Positions 46,174 through 58,199 of a stretch of 64,000 bases of DNA are shown in pieces. Source of the DNA: Gnetum montanum. Lineage: Eukaryota; Streptophyta; Gnetopsida; Gnetales; Gnetaceae. Made by a program: the position numbers and the translations under genes. The stretch's first letter is position 1, and each line of letters begins with the position of its first letter. The stretch spans positions 676,244 to 740,243 of the forward strand of contig MNCI01034224.1 of the NCBI GenBank assembly GCA_015680685.1, in the 5' to 3' direction. The notes under the pieces were generated by a model. That model was not told the origin of the DNA. It saw only the letters and a list, made by a program, of their open reading frames with translations, and did not search any database.

Positions 46174-47389
46174 TGTGGACCTTTTCGTGTGTCAAAACAT
46201 TAAGTAAAATGGAGATGAATGTTGTGTGTATGGTTCTATGGTTGTTGTGTTTGTAGGACAATGTACTTGGAAAAATAAGATACGATAAAGCCCACATTGA
46301 TGACAAGGAACGAACTAGTTTAGAGCTCAAAGGAGAAGGTCATCCACAAGGTCTCAAGTGAACATGCAAGAATTCAATAACATGAACAAGGACCAAATAA
46401 CTCATAAGCAAAGTTTTCATCATTGAAACATCTTGAAGTGCAAAACTATGAACAAGGAATGAAGAATCGATTATGCAAAGGAAGGTGAAGAAAGATGTCT
46501 CTAAGAAATAGCAAATGTCTTGGCAGAATTGAAGGATGCATAGAAAAAGATGCCTCCAAGAAATAGTAGACCTGTTTCATCATGCGAAGACATCTTTACC
46601 AAACAAAGACATCTTCCCAAAATAGAGAGTAGTTTCAAAAAGGTGTCTTTCCTTAGAAAAAAACATCTCTCTAGAATGGAGGCAAATATAGAAATACATC
46701 TTAGGCATGAAGATGTCTTTCATGACCATTAGCTACCATTAGCTAACTATTGCATGAGTTCCAAGATGGATTTGAAAACATGGTAACTATAAGAAGACAT
46801 CACTATCATTGAGAAATGTGCAAGCTCTTGTACAATCATTTGTTAATTTTTGTAATCACTATTTCTCCTCATTGTATTATCATATTTTTAAATGTAATGT
46901 GTGTTGTATCTTAAACTGCAAGGATCAGCAAACTAAGTTGCATTCATCCCTTGTAATTTTTGTTCTCCCTTGGACCCTGTACAATTGATGTGCTTCTTGC
47001 AAGAAAGCATCTTACTTGAGCTTGTTAAGATCCTATGGGATTAAGTGGTTGGTGTTGTGGCATAACACTCTAGAGTAGAGCTCAAGATTGTAAAGGTTAT
47101 GAAAGCCTAGAAACCACATTCTAAGCTTGACATGACTTTGTTGCATTGAGTGGTTGGTGTAGCATCACTACATCTAGAGTAGGGCCTAGAGATTGTACAA
47201 GATGTTGTACCCTTAAAATCACATTTGAGAGCAACACAGTCTAGAGGTGTGCTTGTGATCTACCCTCTGAGTGTGGACTACCCAAGTTGGGAAACCATGT
47301 TAAATTTGGTGTTTGTGCTTTGTTAAAATAATTTGAATTTGGGGAACTTATTCATACCCCCACCTACCTTCTACGTTTAATGATCCAAA
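46174..47389 (+). mobile_element. 5' LTR of the copia-type element
   Basis: Begins TGTGGACC and ends GATCCAAA, forming imperfect terminal inverted repeats. It pairs with 50792-52005 throughout, for example GTTAAGTAA..TGGAGAT, AGGACAATGTACTTGG, TTGTACAATCATT and GAGTGGTTGGTG. Several AGATGTCT/AGACATCT words occur in its first half. Confidence 0.85.
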
Positions 47390-47391
47390 AG

Positions 47392-47407
47392 TGGTATTGA
47401 AGCCTAG
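47392..47407 (+). other. Primer binding site, initiator Met-tRNA type
   Basis: TGGTATTGAAGCCTAG, close to TGGTATCAGAGCC with C-to-T and A/G changes. It lies 2 bases from the LTR. Confidence 0.75.
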
Positions 47408-47473
47408 TACTCTTCTTTGTCATCATCAACTTCAAGAGTGAATAATAAAGGAGACATCTTACAAAAATCCACC

Positions 47474-48720
47474 CATGTTCAATCGATTTGACTTCACCTA
47501 TTAGAAAGCTAGAATGTAAGGGTTCTTTGAATCTATGGAATTTGAAGTGTGGGAGTCAATTCTTGAAGGCTACGGTCCATCTATTGATAACTCCAACCGG
47601 CATCATCAAGCCTTGCAACAAATGTCCACAAGAGAGGAATGATAAGTTCATGTTTGATTCAAAAGAAAATAATTGTTTATATTGCACTTTAAATAAAGCT
47701 AGGTTTAATAGGGTAGTAAGATGTAAAATGGCCAAAGAATTTTGGAAAACTTTAGAAGCTACTTGTGAAGGAACTTCTATTGTTCAGCAATCAAAATTAT
47801 TACTTTTATAAAGTGAATATGATAAGCTCAAAATGAGCGAAGGTAAGAAAATAAAATATTATTTCTCTAGAGCCAATAATCTTGTTGTAGCTATTAGAGG
47901 AACAAGTAAAGATTTTCCTAAAAGCAATGCCATCATCAAAATGATTAGAACTTTATAACTCAAGTTCAAACTAAAGGTCATGGCTATGGAGGAAATAAAA
48001 AATTTCTCAACTTTAAAATTTGAAAAACTTTAGAGTGATCTCATTGCTTATGAAATGAGTCTCATAAGCAAAGGAGCAATCCAAGAAAGACCTATAGGTC
48101 TAAAGACTTCCTCCAAGGAGAAGGAGTCCAATGATCATGATGAAGGTAGCAAAGATGAGATTGCCTTTCTCTCAAGGAAGCTACAATTATTGTTGATAAG
48201 AAGAAATAAGGGGACATTTCCACAAATATCCAATCTTCTTAAAGGTAGAGAAAGAGGTAAAAAAATTTGAATTATAACCTAGATTTGTCTTCTATAGAAT
48301 GTTGGGTTTGTGAAGAAAGAGGCCATATGGCCTTTGAATATCCTAGTGATAACAAGGTGCAACCAAAGAATAAATCTAATGATAAGGAATTGAAAAAGAC
48401 CAAGTTTTATACAAGTTAGGATGATGGTAAGAAAAGTGAAGAAGAAGCATGCAATTCTTCCAAAGATTCACATCTCATATGCATGGAGCTTACAAACGAA
48501 AATTCCTCACATGTGGCTGAACAAGATGGTAAGTGTGACAAAAGGTATAGTGAATTTAAAGAAGAAATTTTTCTTTTAGATCATTTGATTAGGAAGGAAA
48601 AGAAATTTGTAATTTCTAAGTTGAATGCTATCCATGCTAAAGTAAAAGAAGATATCTCAAACATTAAAGTTGAGATTCAACAACTAACCTCTTTTAATAA
48701 GGATTTTTGCAAGGTTTAAG
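47474..48720 (+). pseudogene. gag: Ty1/copia gag relic (UBN2-type)
   Basis: It begins MFNRFDFTY and KARM, then GFFESMEFEVWESILEGYGP, the '.FDG.N..FWK..M...L.....W..V..G' start of copia gags. After a frameshift near 47640 it reads CLYCTLNKARFNRVVRCKMA, KEFWKTLEATCEGTSIVQQS, KKIKYYFSRANNLVVAIRG and AIIKMIRTL, as in the UBN2 domain. The zinc knuckle CWVCEERGHMAFEY (48300-48341) has the last Cys changed to Tyr. A charged, coiled-coil-like tail (EFKEEIFLLDHLIRKEKK) follows to about 48718. Stops are mostly TAG and TAA. This is the only coding unit of the element. Confidence 0.8.
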
Positions 48721-50774
48721 AAGAGGAGACTTTTGAGAAAAAAGCCAAAGAATTTAGAGGAAGATACACATGAAAATTTTGGCTTAATCATATTCAAGTT
48801 TGATATTTTTAATCATGAGGATAATCCTTTATTTGTTTGTAAAAATTATTGTTGTAAGCAAACTCTTAACTTTACTCATGATGATCAAAACAATATTAAT
48901 GCTTGGTCTTGTCAAAAAGGCTTTGGTAAGGAAATTGTGTAGGTACCAATAAGTGAGAATGAAGGAAGTGGAAATGCAATAAGTGATTAAGGATTTTATG
49001 ATAAGGAACATAAACAAATGGAAAGATCACATGCATGATCTAATGAAAGAGAACCTAAAGATGATGATGTACTTTAGGATAAGGGACCTCATCTCAAACT
49101 CCATTAATCTTCTCTTCTTACCAGCAAGTAAGGTAAGTCAACGTAAGTTTCTATCTCTTTTCTTGCTAGTTAATAAGAATATGAGTTGAGTATTCCAAAA
49201 TTATTTGTGTCTTATATAGATAAAAAAAGTGTCAGAATGATTATTTAAACCACCTCTTACATTTATCCTTGAGCTTGGTACAACTGATTTTATGAAAATA
49301 TTTAGTGTAGCACTTATAATAATTTTCCTTGGACCTTCATCTTGTATTAATTTTAGTTTGATCTTGCTTAATTTGAACTTCTTGTGATGATCTATTTCCA
49401 GGCTCATATCCTTTGAAATACTTTTCTTATTTATGAGATAAGATGAAAATTCTATCAGTATTAATGATTGGAAACCTTAGTCTCCACATTTGATCTTAAT
49501 GTTAACCTATAGTTGTAGTTTCTTGGTAATTTACAACATTTACAAAATGATCTTAAAACCCCAAGATAAGCAACAAGTGTGTAGGGGGAGCCTATTCCTC
49601 ATTATCCATCATCATATTTGAGATTACTAATGTAGGGAACATCTTTGGAGACTTCAGCCAAGAAACACTGAAACATCAAGATATTCCAAAATGAGCAAGA
49701 TAAGAACATCAAGAGGTATTTTTCTTTTAAGAGGATGTCTATGTCTTGAATTTAAATTCTTGATATCCTTTGCTGAAAATAAGGTATATGAATATATACA
49801 TATTTCTCAATTAGCATGATTTCTTTTTGATAAATGGTTATGTTTGTTGCATTGCCTTGTACAAAAAGTGAAATATGCATGTTTCTCTCATGGCTTCCAT
49901 ATCCTTGTATTGATGCTTTCCAAATTTCATAGAGATACAAGTTTTAATGATATCATTATTTCAACTAGATAGGTTGCTTGTTCCTACATTATCTATCTTT
50001 GCTCTTTAGCATCAAATTGTGTTGTTGGTCCTTTTTGGTTTGGTTGTAGCTCCTTGTTTTTCACTAAAAGAATCAAGTCTCAATGTATCATCAGCCCACC
50101 TATTCGATATTCAAGCATAAGCTGAAGTAATAAGTACCTATACTTTTATGAAAGAAAGAAAATAGTTGATATTATTCCTTATAGTAATATGAGAAAGAAC
50201 ATGATCATTCTATTTATGGCAAAGTACCCATGGTTTTGATTGAAACATCCCTTGAATATTTTGTCTTGAGATGTACTTCCTAGTTCACAAATTTTAAATT
50301 TGGCATGGCTGGTTTCAAATTGTGAAGTTTTATTGCTATCATAAAAGATATGCCCTATTCTTTTGTTGATGTTTTTCAAAGATGAAAAATATTAATGAAC
50401 CATGTTACATGAACTACTAATGACTTATTGGCTTAGAGATAGGCTACTTGATCTTCAAGGATTATACTTCTCTTCAAGCTTTAAGTTTGAATATCACCTG
50501 AAAGACTTGGATTAGTTCTTGACAAATTAGGGGCATCTCTTCATGAAACCCAATGATAAAAGATGTGCACTCTTTTACTCAATGTATTTATCTCCTTTGG
50601 ATTATCACATGTTGTTAATTATACATAATATATGATATTTCATCTTTATGATGTCTCTTTAACTAGTTTGTGTGCCTTATCCTTGTTACTATTGTTCAAA
50701 AAGAGGAAGAGTAGGTATGTTGTATTTGGAGTTGTTTGCTTATCTACTAACCCATTTTCTTAAGCTTTGAACAT
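48721..50774. other. Non-coding interior of the copia-type element
   Basis: No pol motif was seen on either strand. A short plus-strand piece at 48733-48942 may still belong to the gag tail. AGGGGGAGCCT near 49577 resembles the G-rich tract common before copia 3' regions. Confidence 0.45.
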
Positions 50775-50791
50775 CACAAAAATGGAAAGAT
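50775..50791 (+). other. Polypurine tract of the copia-type element
   Basis: CACAAAAATGGAAAGAT lies directly before the 3' LTR. Confidence 0.6.
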
Positions 50792-52005
50792 TTTGGACCT
50801 TTGTATATGTCAAAATGTTAAGTAAAATGGAGATAAAGGTTGTGTGTATGGTTGTGTGATTGTTATTTTTTTAGGACAATGTACTTGGGAAACTAAGATG
50901 AGATAAAGCCTACATTGATAACAAAAAACAAACTAGTTTAGAGCTCAAAGGAGGTGGTCATCCATAGGATCCCAAGAAAACATGTAATAATTCAAAAACA
51001 TGGACAAGAACCAAATAACTCATAAACAAAGTTATCATCATTGAAGCATGTAGAAGTGCAAGACTATGAATAAGGAATGAAGAATTCATCATGCAAAGGA
51101 AGGTAAATAAAGACATCTTTGAGAATCAATAGATCTCTTGGTAGAATTGAAGGATGCATAGACAAAGACATCTCCAAGAAATAGTAAACATCTTTCATTA
51201 GGCAAAGATGTCTTTACCAAACAAAGACATATTCCTAGAATAGATAGGGATTTTAGAATGACATATTTCCTCAAACAAAGGTGTCTTCCCAGAATGAAGG
51301 CAAATATAGAAAGATGTCTCAGGCATGAAGAATATGTCTTCCATGATCATTAGTGAGCTATTGCACAAGTTCCAAGATGGATTTAGAAACATGATAACTA
51401 TAAGAAGACATCACTCTCATTGCGAAATGTGCAAGCTCTTGTACAATCATTGTATAATCATTTTTTAACCATTGTAATCACTATTGCTCCTCATTGTATT
51501 ATCATTTTTCCATTATAAAGTGTGTTGTACATCAAAGTGCAAGGATCATCAAACTAATTTTCTTTCATCCCTTGTAATTGGTGTTCTCCCTTGGATCTTG
51601 TAGGGTTGATGTACTTCTTGCAAGAAGCCATCTTACTTGATCTTGTTGGGATCCTACAGGATTGAGTGGTTGGTGTTGCAGCATAACACTCTAGATTAGA
51701 GCACAAGATTGTAAATTTTGTGGAAGCTTGGAAACCATATTCTAAGCTTGATGGGACTCTTGAGATTAAGTTGTTGGTGCAGCATCACAACACTCAGAAG
51801 CAAGGCTTAGAGATTGTACATGATATGGTACCCCTCAAATCACATTTGAGAGCAAAAAAGTCTAGAGGTGTGCTTGCAATCTACCCTTTGAGTGCATACT
51901 ATCCAAGTTAGAGAACCACATTAAATTTGGTGTGTGTGCTTTGTTCAAAGATTTTGAAATTGGGGAACTTATTCATCCCCATCCTTCTAAGTTCAATGAT
52001 CCATA
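50792..52005 (+). mobile_element. 3' LTR of the copia-type element
   Basis: Pairs with 46174-47389, 1,214 bp against 1,216 bp. It starts TTTGGACC, where the partner has TGTGGACC, and ends GATCCATA before the target duplication. Confidence 0.85.
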
Positions 52006-52010
52006 TTTAT
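52006..52010. other. Target site duplication, right (TTTAT)
   Basis: Exact match to 46169-46173. Confidence 0.85.
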
Positions 52011-52660
52011 CCTACTATAGCTCTCACTATTAAAGAAGAGATTACTAAAATCTACAATCCTAGATTTATCCATCTTATCAACTATTCTAATTGGATATCT
52101 AACATGGTTGTAGTTTCCAAAAAGAATGGTAACATTTGCATATGCATTGAATTTTAAGATCTTAACAAGATCACTCTCAAGAATGACTTTTCTTTATCAA
52201 ACATCCATCAAATTATTGACTATATAGCTGGTCATGGTCTTCTATTCTTCATGGATGGATTTTTTAGTTATAATCAAATCTAGAGCATGAGTAATATATC
52301 ATGTTCATGACTCTATAGAAAATATTTTGTTACATTAAAATGTCCATTGGACTCAACAATGCTAGAGCTACTTATCAACAAGCTATAACCTTTATTTTCA
52401 ATGACATAATGTTCAAAATAATTAACAAATATATTGGCCATTTGGCCATTAAATCCACCTTAGCAAATGATCATGCTTCTAACTTAGATAAAGTTCTAAC
52501 TTATTGTCACAATTTTAACCTACATCTTAATCCCAATACCTACATTATTGGGTCATTATGGGTAAGATACTAGGTTACCTTATTTCTCAAGAATGCATAG
52601 TTATTAAGCTTGACAAGGTTAAATATATTTGAGATATGTGTATTCTAAAGATCTTCTTTA
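52011..52660 (+). pseudogene. Reverse transcriptase relic of the outer gypsy element
   Basis: The frame continues from 46173: PTIALTIKEEITKIYNPRFI, NWISNMVVVSKKNGNICICI, EF, DLNKITLKNDFSLSNIHQII and GHGLLFFMDGFFSYNQI (the 'FMD.FSGYNQI' motif with the first catalytic Asp). After a frameshift it reads MSIGLNNARATYQQ (the 'MPFGLKNAGATYQR' motif), then YIGHLAIKS, where the YxDD box has lost both aspartates, and CHNFNLHLNPNTYII. It is clearly Ty3/gypsy and clearly inactive. Confidence 0.85.
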
Positions 52661-53600
52661 GTTAATCTACCAATTCATTTTCAACCTCATTGATTTTCTT
52701 TGTCCTTTAATCCATTTAGTTCATAAATACATTTCCTTCATCTAAGACAAGTAGTGCCAACAAGGCTTTGATTCCATTAAAAAAAATCCTTAATCACTCT
52801 TCTCATTCTTGATCCTCTAAAATTCAATCAATATTTCTTCCTCTATCTTTCTAAATCTAATCATTCCATATCTACCATGCTCTCTAAAAGATGAGAAGAT
52901 CAGGTTGATCTTTCAGTATGCTACATATCTCATCCTTTCTCAAAGTGTGAGAGTAGATACTCTAATATCAAAAAGTCTTAACTAAGTCTTGTATTTGCCC
53001 TCAAAAAGTGAAGACATTATCTTCTCAACACTAATTTCTTTGTTATCTACAAAGATAACATCCTTATATTCATTACCAACAATCCTTCTAATAATCATTA
53101 CTTAGCTCATTGGAAGACTTTCCTCATTGAGTTTGATCTTTATTTTTTATCTCAACACTCAATTAAAGATCAAGCTATAGTTGATCTTATCTCTTTCTCT
53201 GAAACAACCAGCATTGTTCATAGATTACATATTGATGCTAAGAATTCAGATGTTGTTCTTTACTTTGATGGAACACACACTTTCTTTAGATATAGTGCAA
53301 TATACATCCTTATTCTTTCTAATAAGCTCTTTATCAAGCTTACAAGATTAATTTCTCCTACACCAACAACATAGCTAAATATGAGGCTTTAATATAAGGT
53401 CTCTTGCTAGCTTTGAAAAATCAAGTCAAAACTATTATTATTTACAATGACTCTTATCTCATCATAAATCAAGTTAATAATGACTATGATTGCAAAGCTT
53501 CCTACTTATTTTCTTAGCTATCAATGGCTAAGGAACTTATATTTTCTTCTATGAGTGAGTCATGATATTTTTTATCAAGTTTCTTCTATAGGTATTCTAT
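52661..53600 (+). pseudogene. RT thumb and RNase H relic of the outer gypsy element
   Basis: After connection-domain pieces (CESRYSNIKKS, LSLVFALKK, DNILIFITNN, AHWKTFLIEFDLYFL), the RNase H domain shows VVLYFDGTHTFFRYSAIYIL, NNIAKYEAL and TIIIYNDSYLIINQV. The Asp, Glu and Asp expected at the active site are all readable, though frameshifts and stops break the domain. It ends in KELIFSSMSESW near 53560. No integrase follows; the 3' LTR begins at 53601. Confidence 0.75.
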
Positions 53601-55111
53601 TGGAAATATCCTAGAATTTCTCATCTTACTTCATTTAATCCTCTTATAGATACCTACTATCATGTGTCTTTTCTTTATAGGTTCATCTTTAGCTTTTTAG
53701 TAATATTCTTCAAGATGGAATAATGTTAGACCGCTTTGGCTTTTTTTCATAAGTTAGAGTCCTAGGTACATTCTATAGCTTTTCATTATTAAATTCATCT
53801 TTAGTAGTCTAGACTTTACATTCTACATCAATTGCAATGTAGTTTCTAGATTTTTATCTTTCTCTTATCAAAAATAATGCTTTGTGCCACCAGTAGTATC
53901 ATTTTGGTTCATCTTCTATAGCTTCTACTTTTAATGTCTAATATTAATTATAGCTTTAATTCTATCTCCATATTTTAACATCCCACATTATATCAACCTT
54001 TGATGTCCATTATTAAATCTCATTTTTGTAATATACCAACTCTTTGATGTCTAGCATCAATCTTTTATTTGATGTCTAATATTAGTTTTCACATCCACAT
54101 GTTGATTCTCATATCCAAAACCTTTTAGAATCTTCTAGAAGATTCTTTGGAAACCAATGTGTTATTTCTTCATGATCTACAAGGCATTTTCAACCTATAA
54201 TAGGAGGATACCCATAACAAATGATTATTCTTTCAAAAAGTTGGTTATCATTTCCTTCCTTTGTCTTTTGAAGTTTTTCTCAATGTTTCTAACTATCCCT
54301 ACTACTCAACACAGTTACCATTCTTTGTGATTAGTAATTTGAAAACCTCTTTCTAAAGACTCTACCTCTCTATATAATAACTACCCTCTTCATCTCTCTC
54401 CCCATTTCCCTACTAACATACTGTATCCTCTTGTTGTTGTCCTCCTCACATATGGAGAAACTGCTTGAAATCTAGTCAATACACTAATCTTATACTTTTC
54501 TTTAGTTCATCAACTATTGGATCTACGTGTGTTTCTATCAGATCTACATCAAATGCATGCATTGAAAATAGAATAGAATAATATATCTCTTTATCAAAAA
54601 CCTCTAATCCCTAGTACATGTTTTGGAATATCGTCTTGTAGGTTCTTGGTTTTTTATTTCTAGTATAATTTGGATGTTACCTTTTTGGTTTTCTATCTTT
54701 GGTAGTATCCAGATTTGCTATGAATATAGTTTCTATTTCCTCACATTTTTCTTGATTTAATTTCCTAACAAATTAGTTCTATTTCACTTCACATCTCATT
54801 TCCAACTTCTCTTATCTAGAACCCACATGATACATTTCATTTTATATGGATCTACATATGATCTTTGGTCATTTTCTATTATCTATTCCATGCATGCATG
54901 TTTATTTTTTCATTTGATACCAACTAATGTTTGGTAAAACATTTTAACTCAAATTGTTAAATTTTTCCCATGATCTATAAGTACCCTTTTGATTTGAGGG
55001 AAATTTTGAAAAATTAGTTTTTCTAGACTACTTGGTAGATATGAAATTTCCTAGTTTAATTTCATGTTAGGTTGTATTAGATCTTATTTTATGATAATTC
55101 CTACTGCAACA
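53601..55111 (+). mobile_element. 3' LTR of the outer gypsy element
   Basis: Starts TGGAAATATCCTAGAATT and ends CTACTGCAACA. It is 1,511 bp and pairs with 23308-24797. The bases before it are not purine-rich, which is unusual for a 3' LTR and may reflect deletion of the integrase end. Confidence 0.65.
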
Positions 55112-55500
55112 CCTAAATGTGAGTCTTGTAGAAAGAGCATTAATTTATGTAGAACATTAGAAATTAAAAAAGTAGTGGGATTTCTCATATTAGAATTTTG
55201 GGTAGATATGTTCATAGTGATATAATTCTTGGCATGGAAATTTAAGTTTCTCTATACTAGGGTTCATGTTACACTTAGATAAATTAATTTTATGACATAT
55301 GTGGTATTGGTTGGAAAGGATTTAGCATTAAATTGGGATTTGGAAGTTGGGATCGTGAATTGACAACAATAATATTTGGGAAAAGACTGGATGTATGTGA
55401 CGTATTAGTTACTTGTTGATGGCATTATGATAACAAGGTTAATTAAAGTGGGTAGTAAGATAAAAGCTTTTTGTAGATTTAGAACTAAAAAGGGATTTTA
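55112..55500. other. AT-rich flank, no gene seen
   Basis: No recognisable frame lies between the outer element and a minus-strand coding-like piece. Confidence 0.4.
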
Positions 55501-55997
55501 TGAACTAATGATATTCATGCACTATATGCTAGCGCTATTTGGTAGATGAATAAATATCCAAGAAAAGAGTAACATTGGGATCCTTCTTCTCATCATCATC
55601 ATTAACACTGACATCTCCACTTTGCTTACTTTATTCATCTTGAAATTTGAAATTCTAGATACTAATATTGATGTTAGGATTTTCACTAAGATGTTTCTTA
55701 ATACCACTTTCCATGGCTTGTATTTCATCCCTAGCAAGAAAGTATTTTACAAGTATAGCCTATTCAAACAAGGTCAACTCAATAGGTTAACCTAAAGTGG
55801 GTAGGAAAGAATCTAATCTATTAGCCACCTTATAATCAACCATCCTTCTTAGTTCATTCCTAGGTAGAGAAATGCTTAGTTACCTTTTTATGCTTGTAAA
55901 TTTATAGTCATGATGTGTCATGGATGTTGTAAGTACCTAAGCTTTCCACATTTCCATTAGCATATAGATGTGAAAGCCTTGGGAGGAGTCAGATCCT
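55501..55997 (-). pseudogene. Coding-like relic, acidic, unrecognised
   Basis: One minus-strand frame reads LDSFLPTLG, PIELTLFE, AILVKYFLARDEIQAMESGI, KKHLSENPNINISI, GDVSVNDDDEKKDPNVTLFL and DIYSST, with stops that are almost all TAG or TAA. It looks like part of an exon or a gag-like protein, but I cannot name it. The chromovirus element starts immediately to the right. Confidence 0.4.
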
Positions 55998-56998
55998 TGA
56001 TGTAGATTCACTCTAATTGAAAATAACCTTCAAATACACTAAATCTATGCATGAAAAGACAAATCAAATTTCTAGAAAATGAGAAAACTATCTATCTAAA
56101 ATTATTATAAATAAGGTTACAATAGAGTTCCATGAACTACAACATCATACAAACACAATTATAATACTTAAATAATGTTGCAAAACATAAGGCTCTACAT
56201 CCACACCATGATTGCTCTCATGTAAGACAAAACTAAATGAGATATCTTCTACAATGTGGGACTAAGACCTCAACTCGTAAGCAAGACACAAGAATGCACT
56301 AGCCAATAAATTACATAATTGACCTTGTAGCTACAACCACACATGCACTTCCTCTAAGTGCTCTTCCACATTCTTGCCACACATTAATTCTCTCATTCAT
56401 AATCTCACCCATCTCATGATATATAGATCAATATTCATAAAGAAATACATTCATATTTATTGATAAAGAGAAGATAAGAAATCTAGAAATATTCTCCCAG
56501 CTTAGCTTAAGAATATTTAGATGTTTCCACCTTTTTTTAGCTTCTCCTAGTTTTTTTTCCAAATTGAAACAGTAATTTTGAAAGTTTCCCTACTCATCTG
56601 AATTATCTTTGGTCTCTCTAGTTTGTCTCACTATCATCCTTGACTAGTAGATGGGATGTTTCACATAGATGTAAGATGTCTCCACAATAGCTGAGAGGTC
56701 TCAGCTATGACATCTCCTAAACTATGATTTGGAAAATCTCACATAAATTGGGACATCTCATCTAAGACTTCCCTAACATAGTCTAGATGTCTCTAGAAAT
56801 TTCTAGATGTCTCCTTTGAGAGCCTAGATCTTAAACAAGACATCTCCTTAACATCTAATATGTCTTCATAAATTCCAAAACCTACAAAAATCACTATAGG
56901 AAAAAAACACAAGGGGATCCAAAGAGGTATCCCTATAGTAACTCTCTCATCCTTCAAGAAGTAAACTCATTAAAACAAGAAAGTAGGACTAGTAGTGA
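55998..56998 (-). mobile_element. 3' LTR of the chromovirus-type element
   Basis: It shares with 60415-61440 the blocks TTTCTAGAAAAT.AG.AAAACTA, ATGTTGCAAA..A..AGGCTCTACA, GGGACTAAGACCT and a series of AGATGTCT/GACATCT words in the same order. The minus-strand start lies next to a G-rich tract. Confidence 0.75.
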
Positions 56999-57010
56999 TC
57001 CCCCACTTAT
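56999..57010 (-). other. Polypurine tract of the chromovirus-type element
   Basis: The minus strand reads ATAAGTGGGGGA just before the LTR. A G-run before the 3' LTR is usual. Confidence 0.6.
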
Positions 57011-57785
57011 GAAGTTTGGTCTCATGAATCATATAGCATCATCTACAAATTTATCCTTCCAATGGATTATGTACTTATCTCTCTTCATACCACAAATTCT
57101 AGAAGCTTCCCTCCACTTGAGTACAATTTCCTTTCTCTTCATTGAAGGCTTGGACTATTCAATAATCCCCTTCAACTTATCAATGTTACCCCATCTAGTC
57201 TCATCATCAACCAATCCATGATAATGCACAAGATCTAAAACATTAAAAATATATATAAACCAACATCATTTGGTAAGTGAATCTCAAAAGCATTATCATT
57301 AATTTTGGCCCTGATTCAAAAAGGGCCATCTTCTTAGCTTTCAACTTGGAGAAATTGATACCTCTCAATCTCTTCTTCTTCAAGTGAATCTAGACTAAAC
57401 CATTAATATCAAAATTTAGCTTTCATTTTCTCTCATTCCTCTTAAGGACTCTCTCTTTAGTCTTCCTCTCAACACTTGATTTTACTTTTTCATGAAGATT
57501 GTTCATCTCTTACACAAAATTAGCACTAAGTTCCACTTTAGCATCAAACATTTTTAAATTTGTCATCAACTTTGTATAAAAATCATAGTTAGCCTCAAAT
57601 GGTCTTTTACTAATGGCAACATGAAAAGCATTACTGCAAGAAAATTTAGTCATCCTCTTCTTCTTAGAGTTTGAAAGTCTCTCACTCATCCTTTCTTCAC
57701 AATAAAAATTATAATGTAGATTGTATTTACATTTTTCATTTATTTCATAGCCAATATAATCAATTTCATCACTATCAATGTCCAA
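57011..57785 (-). pseudogene. Integrase C-terminus and chromodomain-like tail
   Basis: From 57785 the frame reads SCSNAFHVAISKRPFEANYD (the 'SPFE...G..P' end of the integrase core), FDAKVELSANFV, MNNLHEKVKSSVERKTKERV and GINFSKLKAKKM, as in the gypsy integrase C-terminal domain ('K..YA...R....F..GD.V.L.....R.....KL..K..GPF'). After frame changes it gives LDLVHYHGLVDDETRW ('FNVSDL..Y.G') and KRDKYIIHWKDKFVDDAI, a chromodomain-like block ('YLVKWKG...EDATW', last Trp codon now TGA). This would target integration to marked chromatin in an intact element. Confidence 0.75.
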
Positions 57786-57809
57786 ATCAACATCAATAAT
57801 GATCTCCTT

Positions 57810-58199
57810 TTATTGACTACTATTATATCCATCATTATCAAATACAAAATCATACATGCTACCAATATTATTATTTCTTATACTAAAAATGGCATCAAAA
57901 GTTACATTTCTTCCATAGTTCATAACATAACTTATAAATTCATCACAATTACTCTTCCAACACACTAGCTTCCTCATGAGAGATATTATTGCCATCAATA
58001 AGGTAAAGCTCATCCTTACCTCTTCCTGGCTTCTCCCATCCAACCTTTATTCAATTATCTGTTTAGTAGCTAGCTATAAATCTTATCAAAGCTTAGAGCT
58101 TCAAGATTCCACATAGGAGTCGCCAATCTCAATTATTCCTTCTCTTCAAAAGATTCATATCAGGTTTACAAAAATTAGTAAAATCATTCATACCTTTCA
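57810..58199 (-). pseudogene. Pol interior relic, unassigned
   Basis: Open piece 58043-57810 (KLVCWKSNCDEFISYVMNYG, DAIFSIRNNNIGSMYDFVFD) plus decayed flanks. It may be integrase N-terminal or inserted sequence. No zinc-binding HHCC motif is readable. Confidence 0.35.

Larger units (their letters stand above)
46174..52005 (+). mobile_element. Ty1/copia-type element with gag only, inserted in RT
   Basis: LTRs of 1.2 kb, a Met-type primer site 2 bases inside the 5' LTR, a copia-type gag, a purine-rich tract and exact 5-bp target duplications (TTTAT). No protease, integrase, RT or RNase H is seen between gag (end about 48.72 kb) and the 3' LTR. It is 5.83 kb long and non-autonomous. The 3' LTR end has decayed from the expected CACA to CATA. 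A related LTR in opposite orientation is at 1611-2571. Confidence 0.85.
23308..55111 (+). mobile_element. Outer Ty3/gypsy element with nested insertions
   Basis: Two direct repeats of about 1.5 kb (23308-24797 and 53601-55111) bracket plus-strand gag-protease relics (25.5-28.0 kb) and RT-RNase H (45.98-46.17 plus 52.0-53.6 kb). The middle is expanded by a minus-strand gene relic, a gypsy element (29131-41215) and a copia-type element (46174-52005). Integrase is not seen: RNase H runs almost directly into the 3' LTR. I found no convincing target duplication at the outer ends, so recombination between elements cannot be excluded. Confidence 0.6.
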
